Assembly: GCF_001455965.1 (NCBI RefSeq) | Contig: NZ_LKKO01000035.1 | Coordinates: forward strand, 1-64,000 | DNA from: Methylobacterium sp. GXS13 | GTDB taxonomy: Bacteria; Pseudomonadota; Alphaproteobacteria; Rhizobiales; Beijerinckiaceae | Reading direction: 5' to 3' | Length of the DNA: 64,000 nucleotides | In this document: one piece after another, positions 16,455-24,850 of the stretch | How the letters are laid out: every line of letters starts with the position of its first letter | Position numbering within the stretch: the stretch's first letter is position 1 | Position numbers and translations under genes: made by a program | Notes under the pieces: generated by a model | What the model was told of the DNA's origin: nothing | What the model saw: only the letters and a program-made list of their open reading frames with translations | Database searches by the model: none

Positions 16455-17621
16455 TCACCGCAGCGTCAGGGCGCGGGGCAGGTCCGAGAGTGGTTCGGCC
16501 CCATGCTCGGTGACAATGACGGTCTCGGATGCGCCGACGGTCCAGGCGCCATAGCTGCGCAAGGTCGCTGGCAGGTGAAAGACCATGCCTGGCTCGATCG
16601 GCCGGTCGACGCCGGTGAAGAGGCTGAGCAGACCACCCTCGCCCCAGTCAGGCGCGAAGGCGATACCCATCGAGTAGCCGATGCGCTTGCGGAAGGCTGG
16701 GCCGTAGCCCGCCGCGTCGATGATGGCTTGGGCGGCCTCGTGAGGGACGGAGCAGGGCCGGCCCGGTCGTATTGCGTCGAGGGCCGCGTCGAGGGCTCGC
16801 AGCGCGCAATCCATCATCCGCCGCGCCTCGGACGGCGGCTCGCCGATCCAGACGCTGCGCATCATTGCCGCATGATAGCGGGCATGGCTGCCTGCAAGTT
16901 CAAGGAACACCGCGTCGCCCGCTTCCAACCGGCGCCGGCGCCACGTCATGTGTGGCAGCCCGCTGCGGGGGCCGGACGAGATCAGGGGCTCCATCGCCAT
17001 CGCCTCGGACCCGGCCGTCGTGGCGGCAGCAAGCATGGCGGCAGCGACCGCATTCTCGTCGTTGCCCACTGTGCAGGCGGCGATGCCGGCCGCGAGCCCG
17101 GCCTGCGCGTAACGGGCGGCGGCCCGGATCGCCTTCAGCTCGACCGCTGATTTCACTGTCCGCAGCGGGCCAAGGAGGCCCGACCCGTCCGGAACCAGGG
17201 CGATGCCGAGCGCCATGCCGATCCGCGCCGCCAGGGCGGGCGAGACGAACCAGCCGTCCCGCTCCAGCGCCAGCCGGGCGAAGCCTCGGCGACGCACGAG
17301 AGCGGCCAGGGCGTCGGCCGGGTCGGTCCCGTCCGGATAGGCCTGGATGTCGTCGAGCCAGGTATTGGCCGCCGCCCCCGACAATTCGAGCTGGCGCACC
17401 AGCAAGGCCGGCTCTCCCTCCACAGGCAGCACGAGGGCCTGAAAGGCGAAGTAGCCCGCCGTCTGGCGGCCGGTCAGCCAGTAGATCGCCTCCGGACCGG
17501 TCACCACCAAGGCATCGTGGCCGGCGGCGGCGATTGCAGCCCGTGCCGCCATCTGCCGCGCGGCGAACTCCGCCTCCGGGAAGGCCGCCTCACAGCCGCG
17601 CAGGTTCGCAAATTTATCCAT
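16455..17621 (-). CDS. M24-family creatinase-like hydrolase with degenerate metal site
   Basis: A 388-residue protein of the pita-bread fold family (Xaa-Pro aminopeptidase, creatinase, ectoine hydrolase). It has an N-terminal creatinase domain (residues 1-150) and a C-terminal catalytic domain. The usual five metal ligands are mostly replaced. The first Asp is Glu in GDAVFLELAG, the second lies in RYHAAMMRSV without an Asp, the His position reads GYSMG, and the first Glu is lost in GMVFHLP. Only the last Glu (ASETVIVTE) remains. This favours a metal-independent hydrolase like creatinase or ectoine hydrolase. It is the last gene after an ABC importer and a GntR regulator, so it probably acts on the imported compound. 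Confidence 0.85.
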   Translation of the reverse strand: MDKFANLRGCEAAFPEAEFAARQMAARAAIAAAGHDALVVTGPEAIYWLTGRQTAGYFAFQALVLPVEGEPALLVRQLELSGAAANTWLDDIQAYPDGTDPADALAALVRRRGFARLALERDGWFVSPALAARIGMALGIALVPDGSGLLGPLRTVKSAVELKAIRAAARYAQAGLAAGIAACTVGNDENAVAAAMLAAATTAGSEAMAMEPLISSGPRSGLPHMTWRRRRLEAGDAVFLELAGSHARYHAAMMRSVWIGEPPSEARRMMDCALRALDAALDAIRPGRPCSVPHEAAQAIIDAAGYGPAFRKRIGYSMGIAFAPDWGEGGLLSLFTGVDRPIEPGMVFHLPATLRSYGAWTVGASETVIVTEHGAEPLSDLPRALTLR

Positions 17622-17635
17622 CGCGCCGCCACGCC

Positions 17636-18316
17636 TCAGAATTCGCTCAGGCGGCGAATGATGCCCAGCTTGAAGTTTTCGAGATGAGCCGCGATGGCAT
17701 CGGCCGCCGCCGCCGCGTCCCCGGCTCGCAGGGCGGCGACCACCGCCAAGTGCTCGCGATGCACTGCCTCGAACCGTTCGGGCATCCGGCTCAGGTTGAA
17801 CATCTGCGTCTTGAGCCGCAGATCCTTAATCGTCTTGGCCAGGATCGCATTGTGACTGTGATCGGCGAACAGTTCGTGGAAACGGCGGTCGACCTCCCAG
17901 TTGCCAGGGGCATCCGGATCCCCCGCCGCCAGCAGCCCCTCGATCTGGCTCTGCAAATCCTCCAGCACGGCGTCGGCGATCCGGCCCGCGGCGAGCACGA
18001 CGCTCTCCCGTTCCAGCAGGCGGCGGACGTGCAGGATCTCGATCAGCTCGCGCAGGGAGAACTCCTTCACGACGAGCATCCCGCCGGGCTGCCGCTCGAT
18101 CAGGCCCTCGGTCTCCAGCCGCGACATCGCCTCGCGGGTCGGCGTGCGCGAGATGTCGAGCATCTCGGCGAGGCGACGCTCGTGCAGCACGGTCCCGGCC
18201 GGAAGGTCGCGCCGCACCAACATGTCGAGCAGCTTGTCATAGGCCATCTGACCCAGGCTCTGTTCGCGCCGGGCGTTGAGCGCCGTCGTGTACGACGATG
18301 CGTCAAGGGTCTTCAT
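17636..18316 (-). CDS. GntR-family regulator, FadR subfamily (FCD domain)
   Basis: A 226-residue regulator. A GntR winged helix occupies about residues 20-85 (LPAGTVLHERRLAEMLDISR, then TPTREAMSRLETEGLI). An FCD effector domain follows, with metal-binding residues in EVDRRFHELFADHSHN and a histidine in AHLENF. ATG 18316 is used because a strong GGGAGGAA precedes it; an in-frame extension upstream would overlap the binding-protein gene. It lies between the importer and the M24 hydrolase and probably represses this operon, and perhaps the divergent operon, until a carboxylate ligand binds. Confidence 0.92.
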   Translation of the reverse strand: MKTLDASSYTTALNARREQSLGQMAYDKLLDMLVRRDLPAGTVLHERRLAEMLDISRTPTREAMSRLETEGLIERQPGGMLVVKEFSLRELIEILHVRRLLERESVVLAAGRIADAVLEDLQSQIEGLLAAGDPDAPGNWEVDRRFHELFADHSHNAILAKTIKDLRLKTQMFNLSRMPERFEAVHREHLAVVAALRAGDAAAAADAIAAHLENFKLGIIRRLSEF

Positions 18317-18386
18317 CGGTTCCTCCCGGAGCAGCCGGCCGGGCCGCCCCCGTCTTCTTGTCGGTATGCCGTGTCGCCGCGGCCTT

Positions 18387-19184
18387 TCACATGGCGTTCG
18401 TGCGGATCGGCTCCTTCGGCGCCGGGTCATAGCCGATCAGCGGGGTGACGAGCTTGGCATAGGTGCCGTCGGCGACTATCTCGGCCAGAGCTTTGTTGAC
18501 GGCCGCATGCAGGTTCGGCTTCCCCTTCTTGATGGCAAATCCCTTCTGGATGGTGCTGAGCGGGGTCTCGATCATCACCAACGGCAGCTTGCGGGCCTTG
18601 ATCGCGTAGTTGCCGGCCACCGCGTCGTTGATCACCGCGTCGATGTTGCCACCGACGAGGTCCTGCATGGCGTCCGCAGCGGTCTTGTAGCTCTTCAAGG
18701 TGGCGCCGTGGTCTTCGGCGAGCTTTCCGAACGTCGAGGCAGAGAGGGCGCCCACATTCCGGCCCTTTAGATCGTCCGGACCCTTGATGCCCGTATCCTT
18801 GCGGGTGACGATCCGCGCCCCGGATTCGAGCCACCCGTCCGCGAAGGCGACCTGCTTCTGCCGGGCGGGCGTGATGTCCATTGACTCGCTGGTGATGTCG
18901 TACTGATCGGCCATCAGGCCGATCAGGAGGGCATCGAACTTGACGTTGACGGGGCTGTATTCGAGCCCGAGCCTGCGGCAGACCTCGCGCATCACCCGGA
19001 CCTCCAGCCCGTCGAGCTCGCCGCTCGGCGTACGCATGCTGAAGGGCGCGAAGGTGCTGTCGGTCGCCACGATCAGCTTGCCGGGCTCGATCAGTTCCAG
19101 CTTGCCCTCGGCCGCGCGGACCGCGGGAGCAGCCAGCAGGCTGGTGTAGAGGGCAGCGAGTGCGAGGAGGTGTCGGCGGTTCAT
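18387..19184 (-). CDS. Polar amino-acid-type ABC transporter substrate-binding protein
   Basis: A 265-residue family 3 periplasmic binding protein with a Sec signal peptide (residues 1-24, cleavage after VRA). Typical motifs are KLIVATDSTFAPFSM, FDALLIGLMADQYDITSESM and TPARQKQVAFADG. It should capture an amino acid or a similar zwitterion in the periplasm and pass it to the permease encoded just upstream at 19251-19934. The gene order ATPase, permease, binding protein, GntR, M24 on one strand with short gaps supports one operon. Confidence 0.92.
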   Translation of the reverse strand: MNRRHLLALAALYTSLLAAPAVRAAEGKLELIEPGKLIVATDSTFAPFSMRTPSGELDGLEVRVMREVCRRLGLEYSPVNVKFDALLIGLMADQYDITSESMDITPARQKQVAFADGWLESGARIVTRKDTGIKGPDDLKGRNVGALSASTFGKLAEDHGATLKSYKTAADAMQDLVGGNIDAVINDAVAGNYAIKARKLPLVMIETPLSTIQKGFAIKKGKPNLHAAVNKALAEIVADGTYAKLVTPLIGYDPAPKEPIRTNAM

Positions 19185-19250
19185 GGCAATCTCCGATGTT
19201 GGGACGGGGCGAGAGGTGTGAGCCGCGGCCCGACCCGCGGCAGGCGCTGC

Positions 19251-19934
19251 TCAGGACAGACGGGCGTAGCGCCGCTCGAAGTAGGCGGAGAGCTGCGACA
19301 GGATCGACGTGAGGCCGAGGTAGATCAGCGCCGCCGCGATGTAGAAATCGAACGGGCGAAACGTGGTGGCGATCATAAGCTGGGCGTAGAGGGTCAGCTC
19401 GACCACCGTGATCGTCGAGAGCAACGACGTGTTCTTGACCGACGAGATCGCCTCGTTGGTGAGCGAAGGCAGGATCATGCGGAAGACCTGCGGCATTACG
19501 ATCCGCGCCATCATGATCCGCGGGTTCATGCCCAAGGCCAAGGCCGATTCCATCTGACCCCGGGGGATCGCCGCGAGGCCGGCACGGATGGTCTCGGCTA
19601 CGTAGGCGCCGCTGCTGACGCCCAGCGCGATGATCCCGGCGGTGATCGGCGACAGCTTCACGCCGATCTGCGGCATGCCGAAATAGACGATGAACACCTG
19701 GACAAGGGTCGGCGTACCCCGAATAAACCAGACGTAGAAGCTCGCCAGGGCCCGGAAGGGAGCGAAGGACGAGCGCTTGCCCAGCGCCCCGAGCAGGCCG
19801 CAGACCCAGCTCACGAGAATACTCGCCACCGTGACGCCGAGAACGACGATGGTCGCCGAGAGAAAGCCGGGGCCGTAGGTGACGACCTCTTCCGAGAGGC
19901 TGAGCCCCCAGTCCTGAATTGCCGTCACGCTCAT
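19251..19934 (-). CDS. Polar amino-acid ABC transporter permease
   Basis: A 227-residue inner-membrane permease of the His/Glu/Gln family with about five membrane segments. It carries the EAA loop that contacts the ATPase (AETIRAGLAAIPRGQMESAL) and the family motif RGTPTLVQVFIVYFG. The start MSVTAIQDW is chosen; the open frame upstream overlaps the ATPase gene and has no conserved sequence. Only one permease gene is present in this operon, so the channel is probably a homodimer. Confidence 0.92.
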   Translation of the reverse strand: MSVTAIQDWGLSLSEEVVTYGPGFLSATIVVLGVTVASILVSWVCGLLGALGKRSSFAPFRALASFYVWFIRGTPTLVQVFIVYFGMPQIGVKLSPITAGIIALGVSSGAYVAETIRAGLAAIPRGQMESALALGMNPRIMMARIVMPQVFRMILPSLTNEAISSVKNTSLLSTITVVELTLYAQLMIATTFRPFDFYIAAALIYLGLTSILSQLSAYFERRYARLS

Positions 19935-19968
19935 CACCGTCCGAACTCCCCGCTGGATATGCGGCTGC

Positions 19969-20775
19969 TCACGCCGAGTGCTCGAGGCCGGTCGGCTCGT
20001 GCAGCACACGCCGGAGAAAGTGGCGCAACCGCTCGCTCCGAGGGGCACCGATGACTTCCTTCGGCGGGCCGTCCTCGGCGATCACACCACCGTCGAAGAA
20101 CAGAGTGCGGGTGCCGACGTCCCGGGCGAAGGCCATCTCGTGGGTGACGAGCAGCATCGTCATCCCATCCGCCGCGAGGGAGGCCATCAGCGCCAGCACC
20201 TCGCCCACCAGCTCAGGATCGAGGGCCGAGGTCACCTCGTCGAACAGCATCACCTTGGGTGCCATCGCCAGCGCGCGCACGATCGCCACGCGCTGCTGCT
20301 GCCCACCCGAGAGCTTCGACGGGTAGGCTTGCCTCTTCTCGTAGAGGCCGATGCGCTGGAGCAGCGCCTCAGCTTCCTCCACCGCCTGCCGGCGCGGCAT
20401 TCGTCGCACTCGGATCGGCGCCTCGACGACGTTCTCCAGCACGGTCATGTGCGGCCAGAGATTGTAGCTCTGGAAGACCATGCCGATCCGCGCCCGCAAT
20501 TCGCAGAGCTGCTGCGGGGTCGGCTGACGACGGGCGCCCAGCTCGTAGTCAAAGGCGAATCGCTCGAAATCCATGAAGCCAGAGGTCGGCGTCTCCATGA
20601 GGTTCAGGCACCGCAGGAACGTGCTCTTGCCCGAGCCGCTTGCGCCGATGATCGACACCACTTCGCCCTCGTGGATATCGAGGGAGATACCCTTCAAGAC
20701 CTCGTTGGCGCCGTAGCTCTTGTGCAGCTTCCTGACTTTCAAAAGTGGTGTCTTGGCGACTTCGGTCTCCGTCAT
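19969..20775 (-). CDS. Polar amino-acid ABC transporter ATP-binding protein
   Basis: A 268-residue ATPase of the GlnQ/HisP type. Walker A is GASGSGKST (about residue 42), the signature is LSGGQQQR, Walker B is VMLFDEVTSALDP and the switch histidine is in LLVTHEM. It powers uptake through the permease next to it. It is the only ATP-binding subunit of this transporter class in the window. It is the first gene of the minus-strand operon, reading away from an AT-rich divergent region that faces the 2-hydroxyacid dehydrogenase gene. Confidence 0.94.
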   Translation of the reverse strand: MTETEVAKTPLLKVRKLHKSYGANEVLKGISLDIHEGEVVSIIGASGSGKSTFLRCLNLMETPTSGFMDFERFAFDYELGARRQPTPQQLCELRARIGMVFQSYNLWPHMTVLENVVEAPIRVRRMPRRQAVEEAEALLQRIGLYEKRQAYPSKLSGGQQQRVAIVRALAMAPKVMLFDEVTSALDPELVGEVLALMASLAADGMTMLLVTHEMAFARDVGTRTLFFDGGVIAEDGPPKEVIGAPRSERLRHFLRRVLHEPTGLEHSA

Positions 20776-20969
20776 CGTTCACCCTAAATCGCTATCATGG
20801 CTTCAACTTTGATTTAAATACTGTACTATTACTTGAGCGTATAGACATATTGGCTCTAACGTTCAAGAATATTACCGTGATCTGCTGATCTGTATTGGAT
20901 TTTTATGTTGCCAATTTTGGGGCGATGCGATACTCTCTTCGGTATACCACCGGCATTCAAGCGGTATTT
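20776..20969. promoter_or_regulatory. AT-rich divergent control region with an inverted repeat
   Basis: This region between the ABC importer (minus) and the hydroxyacid dehydrogenase operon (plus) is far richer in A+T than its surroundings. It contains an inverted repeat CTTGAGCGT (20832-20840) and ACGTTCAAG (20859-20867) with one mismatch and an 18-base gap. It must hold promoters for both operons. The GntR regulator at 17636 is the natural candidate to bind here. Exact -35/-10 boxes are not certain. Confidence 0.5.
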
Positions 20970-22034
20970 ATGAGCAGGGCTGCCTCGTACGTGTCCAGTG
21001 AGCCTTCCTTCCCCCGTTCCCCCTCCGCGGAACCGTCGGGCGTCTGCCTCATCGTTCAGCCGATCCACGCAGCCGGGCTGGCCCGTCTCCGGGCGGCGGG
21101 GCTTGAGCACCGGATCGCCACCGACCTCGCCCCCGCGACTCTCGCCCGCGAGGCGGCCGACTGTGTCGCGGTGATCACGCGCAACGGCGGCTTCCCCGCA
21201 GAGGCGGTGCTGGCCGCGCCCCGGCTGAGGGTGATCGGGGTTCATGGCACCGGGACTGACCCGGTGGCCGTCCTCGAGGCGACGAGGGTAGGAATTCCGG
21301 TCGTCAACACGCCGGGGGCCAATGCCCAGTCCGTCGCCGAGCACGCGATCGGCCTGATCTTCGCCCTGGCGAAGGCGATCCCGCAGGCCGACCGGGCCAT
21401 GAGGGAAGGCGACCACGATTTCCGCTACGGGGCGCGCCTCGTGGAACTCGCCGGGCTGACGCTCGGTCTCGTGGGGTTCGGTGCCATCGGGCAAGCGACC
21501 GGCCGACTGGCGGCGGCCCTCGGCATGGAAGTGCTCGCCTACGGCCCGACACGGCCCGCCTCCCATTTCGAGGCCATAGGAGCCGAGCGCGCCACCTCCC
21601 TGCCGGACCTCCTCGCCCGGGCCGACGTGGTCTCCCTGCACCTGCCGCTCACGCCCCTGACCCGTGGGGTGATCGGTTCGGGGGAGCTGACCCGCATGAA
21701 GGCTGGCGCTTTTTTGATCAACACCGCCCGTGGCGCCCTAGTGGACGAGGGTGCCCTGGCCAAGGCTCTCGCTGCTGGGACCATTGCTGGCGCGGGGCTC
21801 GACGTGGTGTCGGGGGACGCGCTCGCGCACGACCATCCGCTCCATGGGGAGCGGCGGGCGATCCTTACCCCCCATGTCGCGGCATCCACCGAGGCGGCCC
21901 TGATCCGTGCAGCCGAGCGGGTCGCCGGGCAGGTGGTCGACGTGCTCGCCGGCCGCCGCCCACCGAACCTCGTCAACGCGGAGGTCTGGAACCGGCGGCG
22001 GCAGGGTGAACCGTCCGCGGAGTTTCCGGCATGA
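20970..22034 (+). CDS. D-2-hydroxyacid dehydrogenase family protein
   Basis: A 354-residue NAD-dependent dehydrogenase of the D-isomer-specific 2-hydroxyacid family. The Rossmann motif is LGLVGFGAIGQATG, the catalytic arginine lies in NTARGALVDE, and the acid/base histidine is in TPHVAASTE. It should reduce a 2-ketoacid or oxidise a D-2-hydroxyacid. Several starts are possible (ATG 20925, ATG 20970); the later is given because the conserved fold begins about 30 residues after it. The stop overlaps the next start as ATGA, so it is coupled to the amidohydrolase and pxp genes. Confidence 0.88.
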   Translation: MSRAASYVSSEPSFPRSPSAEPSGVCLIVQPIHAAGLARLRAAGLEHRIATDLAPATLAREAADCVAVITRNGGFPAEAVLAAPRLRVIGVHGTGTDPVAVLEATRVGIPVVNTPGANAQSVAEHAIGLIFALAKAIPQADRAMREGDHDFRYGARLVELAGLTLGLVGFGAIGQATGRLAAALGMEVLAYGPTRPASHFEAIGAERATSLPDLLARADVVSLHLPLTPLTRGVIGSGELTRMKAGAFLINTARGALVDEGALAKALAAGTIAGAGLDVVSGDALAHDHPLHGERRAILTPHVAASTEAALIRAAERVAGQVVDVLAGRRPPNLVNAEVWNRRRQGEPSAEFPA

Positions 22035-23314
22035 ACGGGTTAGAGGCTGCAACGGGCGCAGATTTGATCGCCATCGACCCGGACTTCTGCGCCGGACTGT
22101 TCGCGCAGCTCCTGTCCTTCAGTCGCGACGAGCCCGGGGTCACGCGGGTTGCCTACGGCGAGGGGGAGGAGCAGGCCCACGCCCTTATGCGAGCGACCGG
22201 GCTCGCACTGGGTCTGAAGCCCGAATGCGATGCCGCCGGCAATCTCTTCCTAACAATGGTGGGACGCGACCCGGCACTGTCACCCTGGATGGTCGGCTCG
22301 CATGTGGATACGGTACCGCACGGTGGTAACTTCGATGGTGCGGCGGGGGTGATTGGTGGCCTCGCAGCCCTTGAAGCCCTGCGCCGGCCGGCCGTCGTGC
22401 CGGCGCGCCCGGTGACGGTGGCGGTGTTCCGGGCCGAAGAAAGCGTGTGGTTCCCCGCCTCCTATGTAGGCAGCCGCGCGGCCTTCGGCTTATTGCCGCC
22501 CGACGTGCTCGACCTGCCCCGCGCCGATTCCGGCCGGAGCCTGCGCGACTACATGGCTGAGCTCGGCCTGCGGCCGGAGGCTGTGGCGCGGGGCGAGCGG
22601 CTGCTCGACCCGACGCGGATCCACGGTTTTGTGGAACTGCATATCGAGCAGGGTCCGGCGCTGGAGGCGACTGGGGTCCCGGTAGGCTTCGTCACGGCGA
22701 TCAGCGGCAGCTTCCGCTACCGCAAGGCCGCCTGCTTCGGTTGCTACGGACATTCCGGCGCGGTCGCGCGGTCCGAGCGTAGCGACGCCGTCTTCGCCCT
22801 CGCCGACTTGATCACCGGTCTCGATGCCCTGTGGGGCACGCTGGAGGGTGAGGGGCTGCCCGCCACGATCACGCTGGGCGAGGTCGCCACCGACTCGGTC
22901 CAGCACGCCTTCGCCAAGATCCCCGGCGAGGTCCGCTTTTGCCTCGACGTGCGCAGCACCGAGCCAGCCGTTCTCGACCGGATCGAGGCGGCCTTGGCCA
23001 AATTGGTTGCCGCCATCGAAGCCGCCCGCGGTGTGCGCTTCGTCTTGGGCGAGCGCACGGGCAGCACGCCGGCCCGGATGAGCTCGGCGCTGATCGAGGC
23101 CCTGTCGGGCCATGCACGCCGGCTCGGGATGCCGTTCCGGACCATGCCGAGCGGGGCGGGACACGACACCGCGACCCTCGCCGGCCAGGGCGTGCCGAGC
23201 ACGATGATCTTCATCCGCAACCAGAACGGCAGCCACAACCCGGACGAGGCGATGCGGATCGAGGATCTATGCGCGGCCGCGACGTTGGTGGCCCACCTCA
23301 TCGCCGAAGCCTGA
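22031..23314 (+). CDS. M20-family Zn-dependent amidohydrolase (N-carbamoyl-L-amino-acid hydrolase / allantoate amidohydrolase type)
   Basis: A 427-residue M20/M28-type hydrolase. The dinuclear metal site is indicated by GSHVDTVPHGGNFDGAAG (about residue 95), the glutamate pair in FRAEESVW and the histidine in VELHIEQGP. The final histidine is in NGSHNPDE. These features fit the hydantoinase/carbamoylase subfamily, which removes a carbamoyl or similar group from an amino-acid derivative. It is translationally coupled to the dehydrogenase before it and followed by pxpABC. The operon therefore probably degrades a cyclic or N-acylated amino acid such as a hydantoin-like or lactam compound. Confidence 0.88.
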   Translation: MNGLEAATGADLIAIDPDFCAGLFAQLLSFSRDEPGVTRVAYGEGEEQAHALMRATGLALGLKPECDAAGNLFLTMVGRDPALSPWMVGSHVDTVPHGGNFDGAAGVIGGLAALEALRRPAVVPARPVTVAVFRAEESVWFPASYVGSRAAFGLLPPDVLDLPRADSGRSLRDYMAELGLRPEAVARGERLLDPTRIHGFVELHIEQGPALEATGVPVGFVTAISGSFRYRKAACFGCYGHSGAVARSERSDAVFALADLITGLDALWGTLEGEGLPATITLGEVATDSVQHAFAKIPGEVRFCLDVRSTEPAVLDRIEAALAKLVAAIEAARGVRFVLGERTGSTPARMSSALIEALSGHARRLGMPFRTMPSGAGHDTATLAGQGVPSTMIFIRNQNGSHNPDEAMRIEDLCAAATLVAHLIAEA

Positions 23315-23349
23315 TCCTGTAGAGAAAACCTGCGCCAAAGGATGCACCG

Positions 23350-24123
23350 ATGATCGTCGATTTGAACTGCGACATGGGCGAGGGCTTCGGCATCTATCGC
23401 CTCGGCGACGACGCCGAGATGCTGACAGTGGCAACCTCGGCCAACATCGCCTGCGGTTTCCACGCCGGCGACCCGCTGGTCATGCACGAGACCCTGCGCG
23501 GCGCGTCCGCGAACGGTGTGCAAGCTGGCGCGCATCCAAGCTTCCTCGACCTCTGGGGATTCGGCCGGCGGCCGATCCACGGTGAGCGACCGGCCGACAT
23601 CGAGAAAGCGGTTCTCTACCAAGTCGGTGCCCTCCTGGCGCTCGCCCAGGATGCCGGCTGCCCGGTGCGCCACGTGAAGACGCACGGGGCGATGGGCAAC
23701 ATGGCCAACGAGGATGCCGACCTCGCCCTGGCGGTGGCGCGGGCAATCCGCACTCTCGACCGCGACCTGATTTTCGTGGTGATGCCGGGCTTGGAGACCG
23801 AGAAGGCCGGCGAGAAGCTAGGCCTACCGATTGCGCGCGAGATCTACGCCGACCGCGCCTACGCCGATGACGGCACCCTAGTATCGCGTAAGCTCCCCGG
23901 CGCCGTGCTGCACGATCCCGATACCGTCACGGAGCGTGTGGCGCGGATGCTAGAGGATAGCGCGATCACCTGCTTGTCTGGCCGGCGCATCCCGACGCGG
24001 ATCGACACCGTCTGCGTACACGGGGACACGCCCGGCGCCGTCGTTATGGGCCGCCGCTTGCGCGAGGATTGCGCGACCAAGGGGATCGCCGTGCGCCCGA
24101 TGGCCGAGGTGCTCGGTGTCTGA
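23350..24123 (+). CDS. pxpA: 5-oxoprolinase subunit A (LamB/YcsF family)
   Basis: A 257-residue LamB/YcsF-family protein. The N-terminal DLNCDMGEGFG, SANIACGFHAGDP and the GAHPSFLD block with GFGRR are diagnostic. With PxpB and PxpC it forms the ATP-dependent prokaryotic 5-oxoprolinase, which opens pyroglutamate to glutamate. It starts 35 bases after the amidohydrolase gene, and its 3' end overlaps pxpB by 8 bases. All three subunits are present in order, so the enzyme should be functional. A closely related lactam may be the true substrate in this operon. Confidence 0.93.
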   Translation: MIVDLNCDMGEGFGIYRLGDDAEMLTVATSANIACGFHAGDPLVMHETLRGASANGVQAGAHPSFLDLWGFGRRPIHGERPADIEKAVLYQVGALLALAQDAGCPVRHVKTHGAMGNMANEDADLALAVARAIRTLDRDLIFVVMPGLETEKAGEKLGLPIAREIYADRAYADDGTLVSRKLPGAVLHDPDTVTERVARMLEDSAITCLSGRRIPTRIDTVCVHGDTPGAVVMGRRLREDCATKGIAVRPMAEVLGV

Positions 24124-24850
24124 CCCCGGCTACCGGCTGCTCGATTGCGGTGACCGGGCCATGACGGTGGAACTGGGCAAGACGGTCGACCCCACCGTCA
24201 ATGCGCAGGTCATCGCCCTGGACGCGGCGCTCCGCGGCGCAGGGCGCTCGGGCCTCCTAGAGACCGTGCCGACCTACCGCTCGCTTCTCGTCCTCTATGA
24301 CCCGGACCTGCTCACTCGGGCCGACCTCGTCGCGCTGATTTCCGCGCACTGGCCGCCCCCGGATGGATCGGCGCAGGCGCTGCGCCGCTGGCGGGTGCCG
24401 GTCCATTACGGCGGCGAGCACGGTGCCGACCTCGCCGACCTCGCCGGAGGGGCCGGTCTCAGCCCTGAGGAAGTAATCGCCCTTCATTCCAATCGCGATT
24501 ACCGAGTCTACATGATCGGTTTCGCCCCCGGCTTCGCCTATCTCGGCGGCCTCGATCCCCGCATCCATGCGAGCCGACGCACCGATCCCCGACCCAAGAC
24601 CCCCGCGGGCAGTGTATCCATCGGCGGGAACCAGACCGGCGTCTCGCCGCCCCTGGAGTTGCCGAGCGGCTGGCAACTCATCGGCCGCACGCCCGCACGC
24701 TCCTACGATCCGGCGCGGGCTGAGCCGTTCCTGTTCACGGCCGGAGATTTGATCCGGTTCGACCCCATCGGCCGCGCCGAGTTCGATGCTCTCAGCGAGG
24801 CCGCCCGTGCCGGCGAGACCGTCGCCACTCTGGAGCGAATCGATGGCTGA
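24116..24850 (+). CDS. pxpB: 5-oxoprolinase subunit B (KipI family)
   Basis: A 244-residue KipI/AHS1-type protein. The MIGFAPGFAYLGGLDPRI block, the PAGSVSIGGNQTGVSP block and GWQLIGRTP are family signatures of the carboxyltransferase-like subunit. It pairs with PxpC in the 5-oxoprolinase complex in the cytosol. The start is a GTG or similar codon inside the end of pxpA, and the end overlaps pxpC by 8 bases. Such tight packing is usual for this complex. KipI homologues in Bacillus inhibit a sporulation kinase, but the pxpABC context makes the oxoprolinase role much more likely. Confidence 0.93.
   Translation: MSDPGYRLLDCGDRAMTVELGKTVDPTVNAQVIALDAALRGAGRSGLLETVPTYRSLLVLYDPDLLTRADLVALISAHWPPPDGSAQALRRWRVPVHYGGEHGADLADLAGGAGLSPEEVIALHSNRDYRVYMIGFAPGFAYLGGLDPRIHASRRTDPRPKTPAGSVSIGGNQTGVSPPLELPSGWQLIGRTPARSYDPARAEPFLFTAGDLIRFDPIGRAEFDALSEAARAGETVATLERIDG

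Noticed and set aside
16772..18448. A 558-codon open frame on the plus strand
   Set aside because: It is antisense to the M24 and GntR genes and consists mainly of Arg, Pro, Ala and Ser without hydrophobic or domain structure.
16455..23314. Ectoine degradation locus (M24 as DoeA, M20 as DoeB)
   Set aside because: The M20 protein fits the carbamoylase/allantoate subfamily, and the EhuABCD and DoeCD partners are absent; PxpABC points to other chemistry. The link is left open only at family level.
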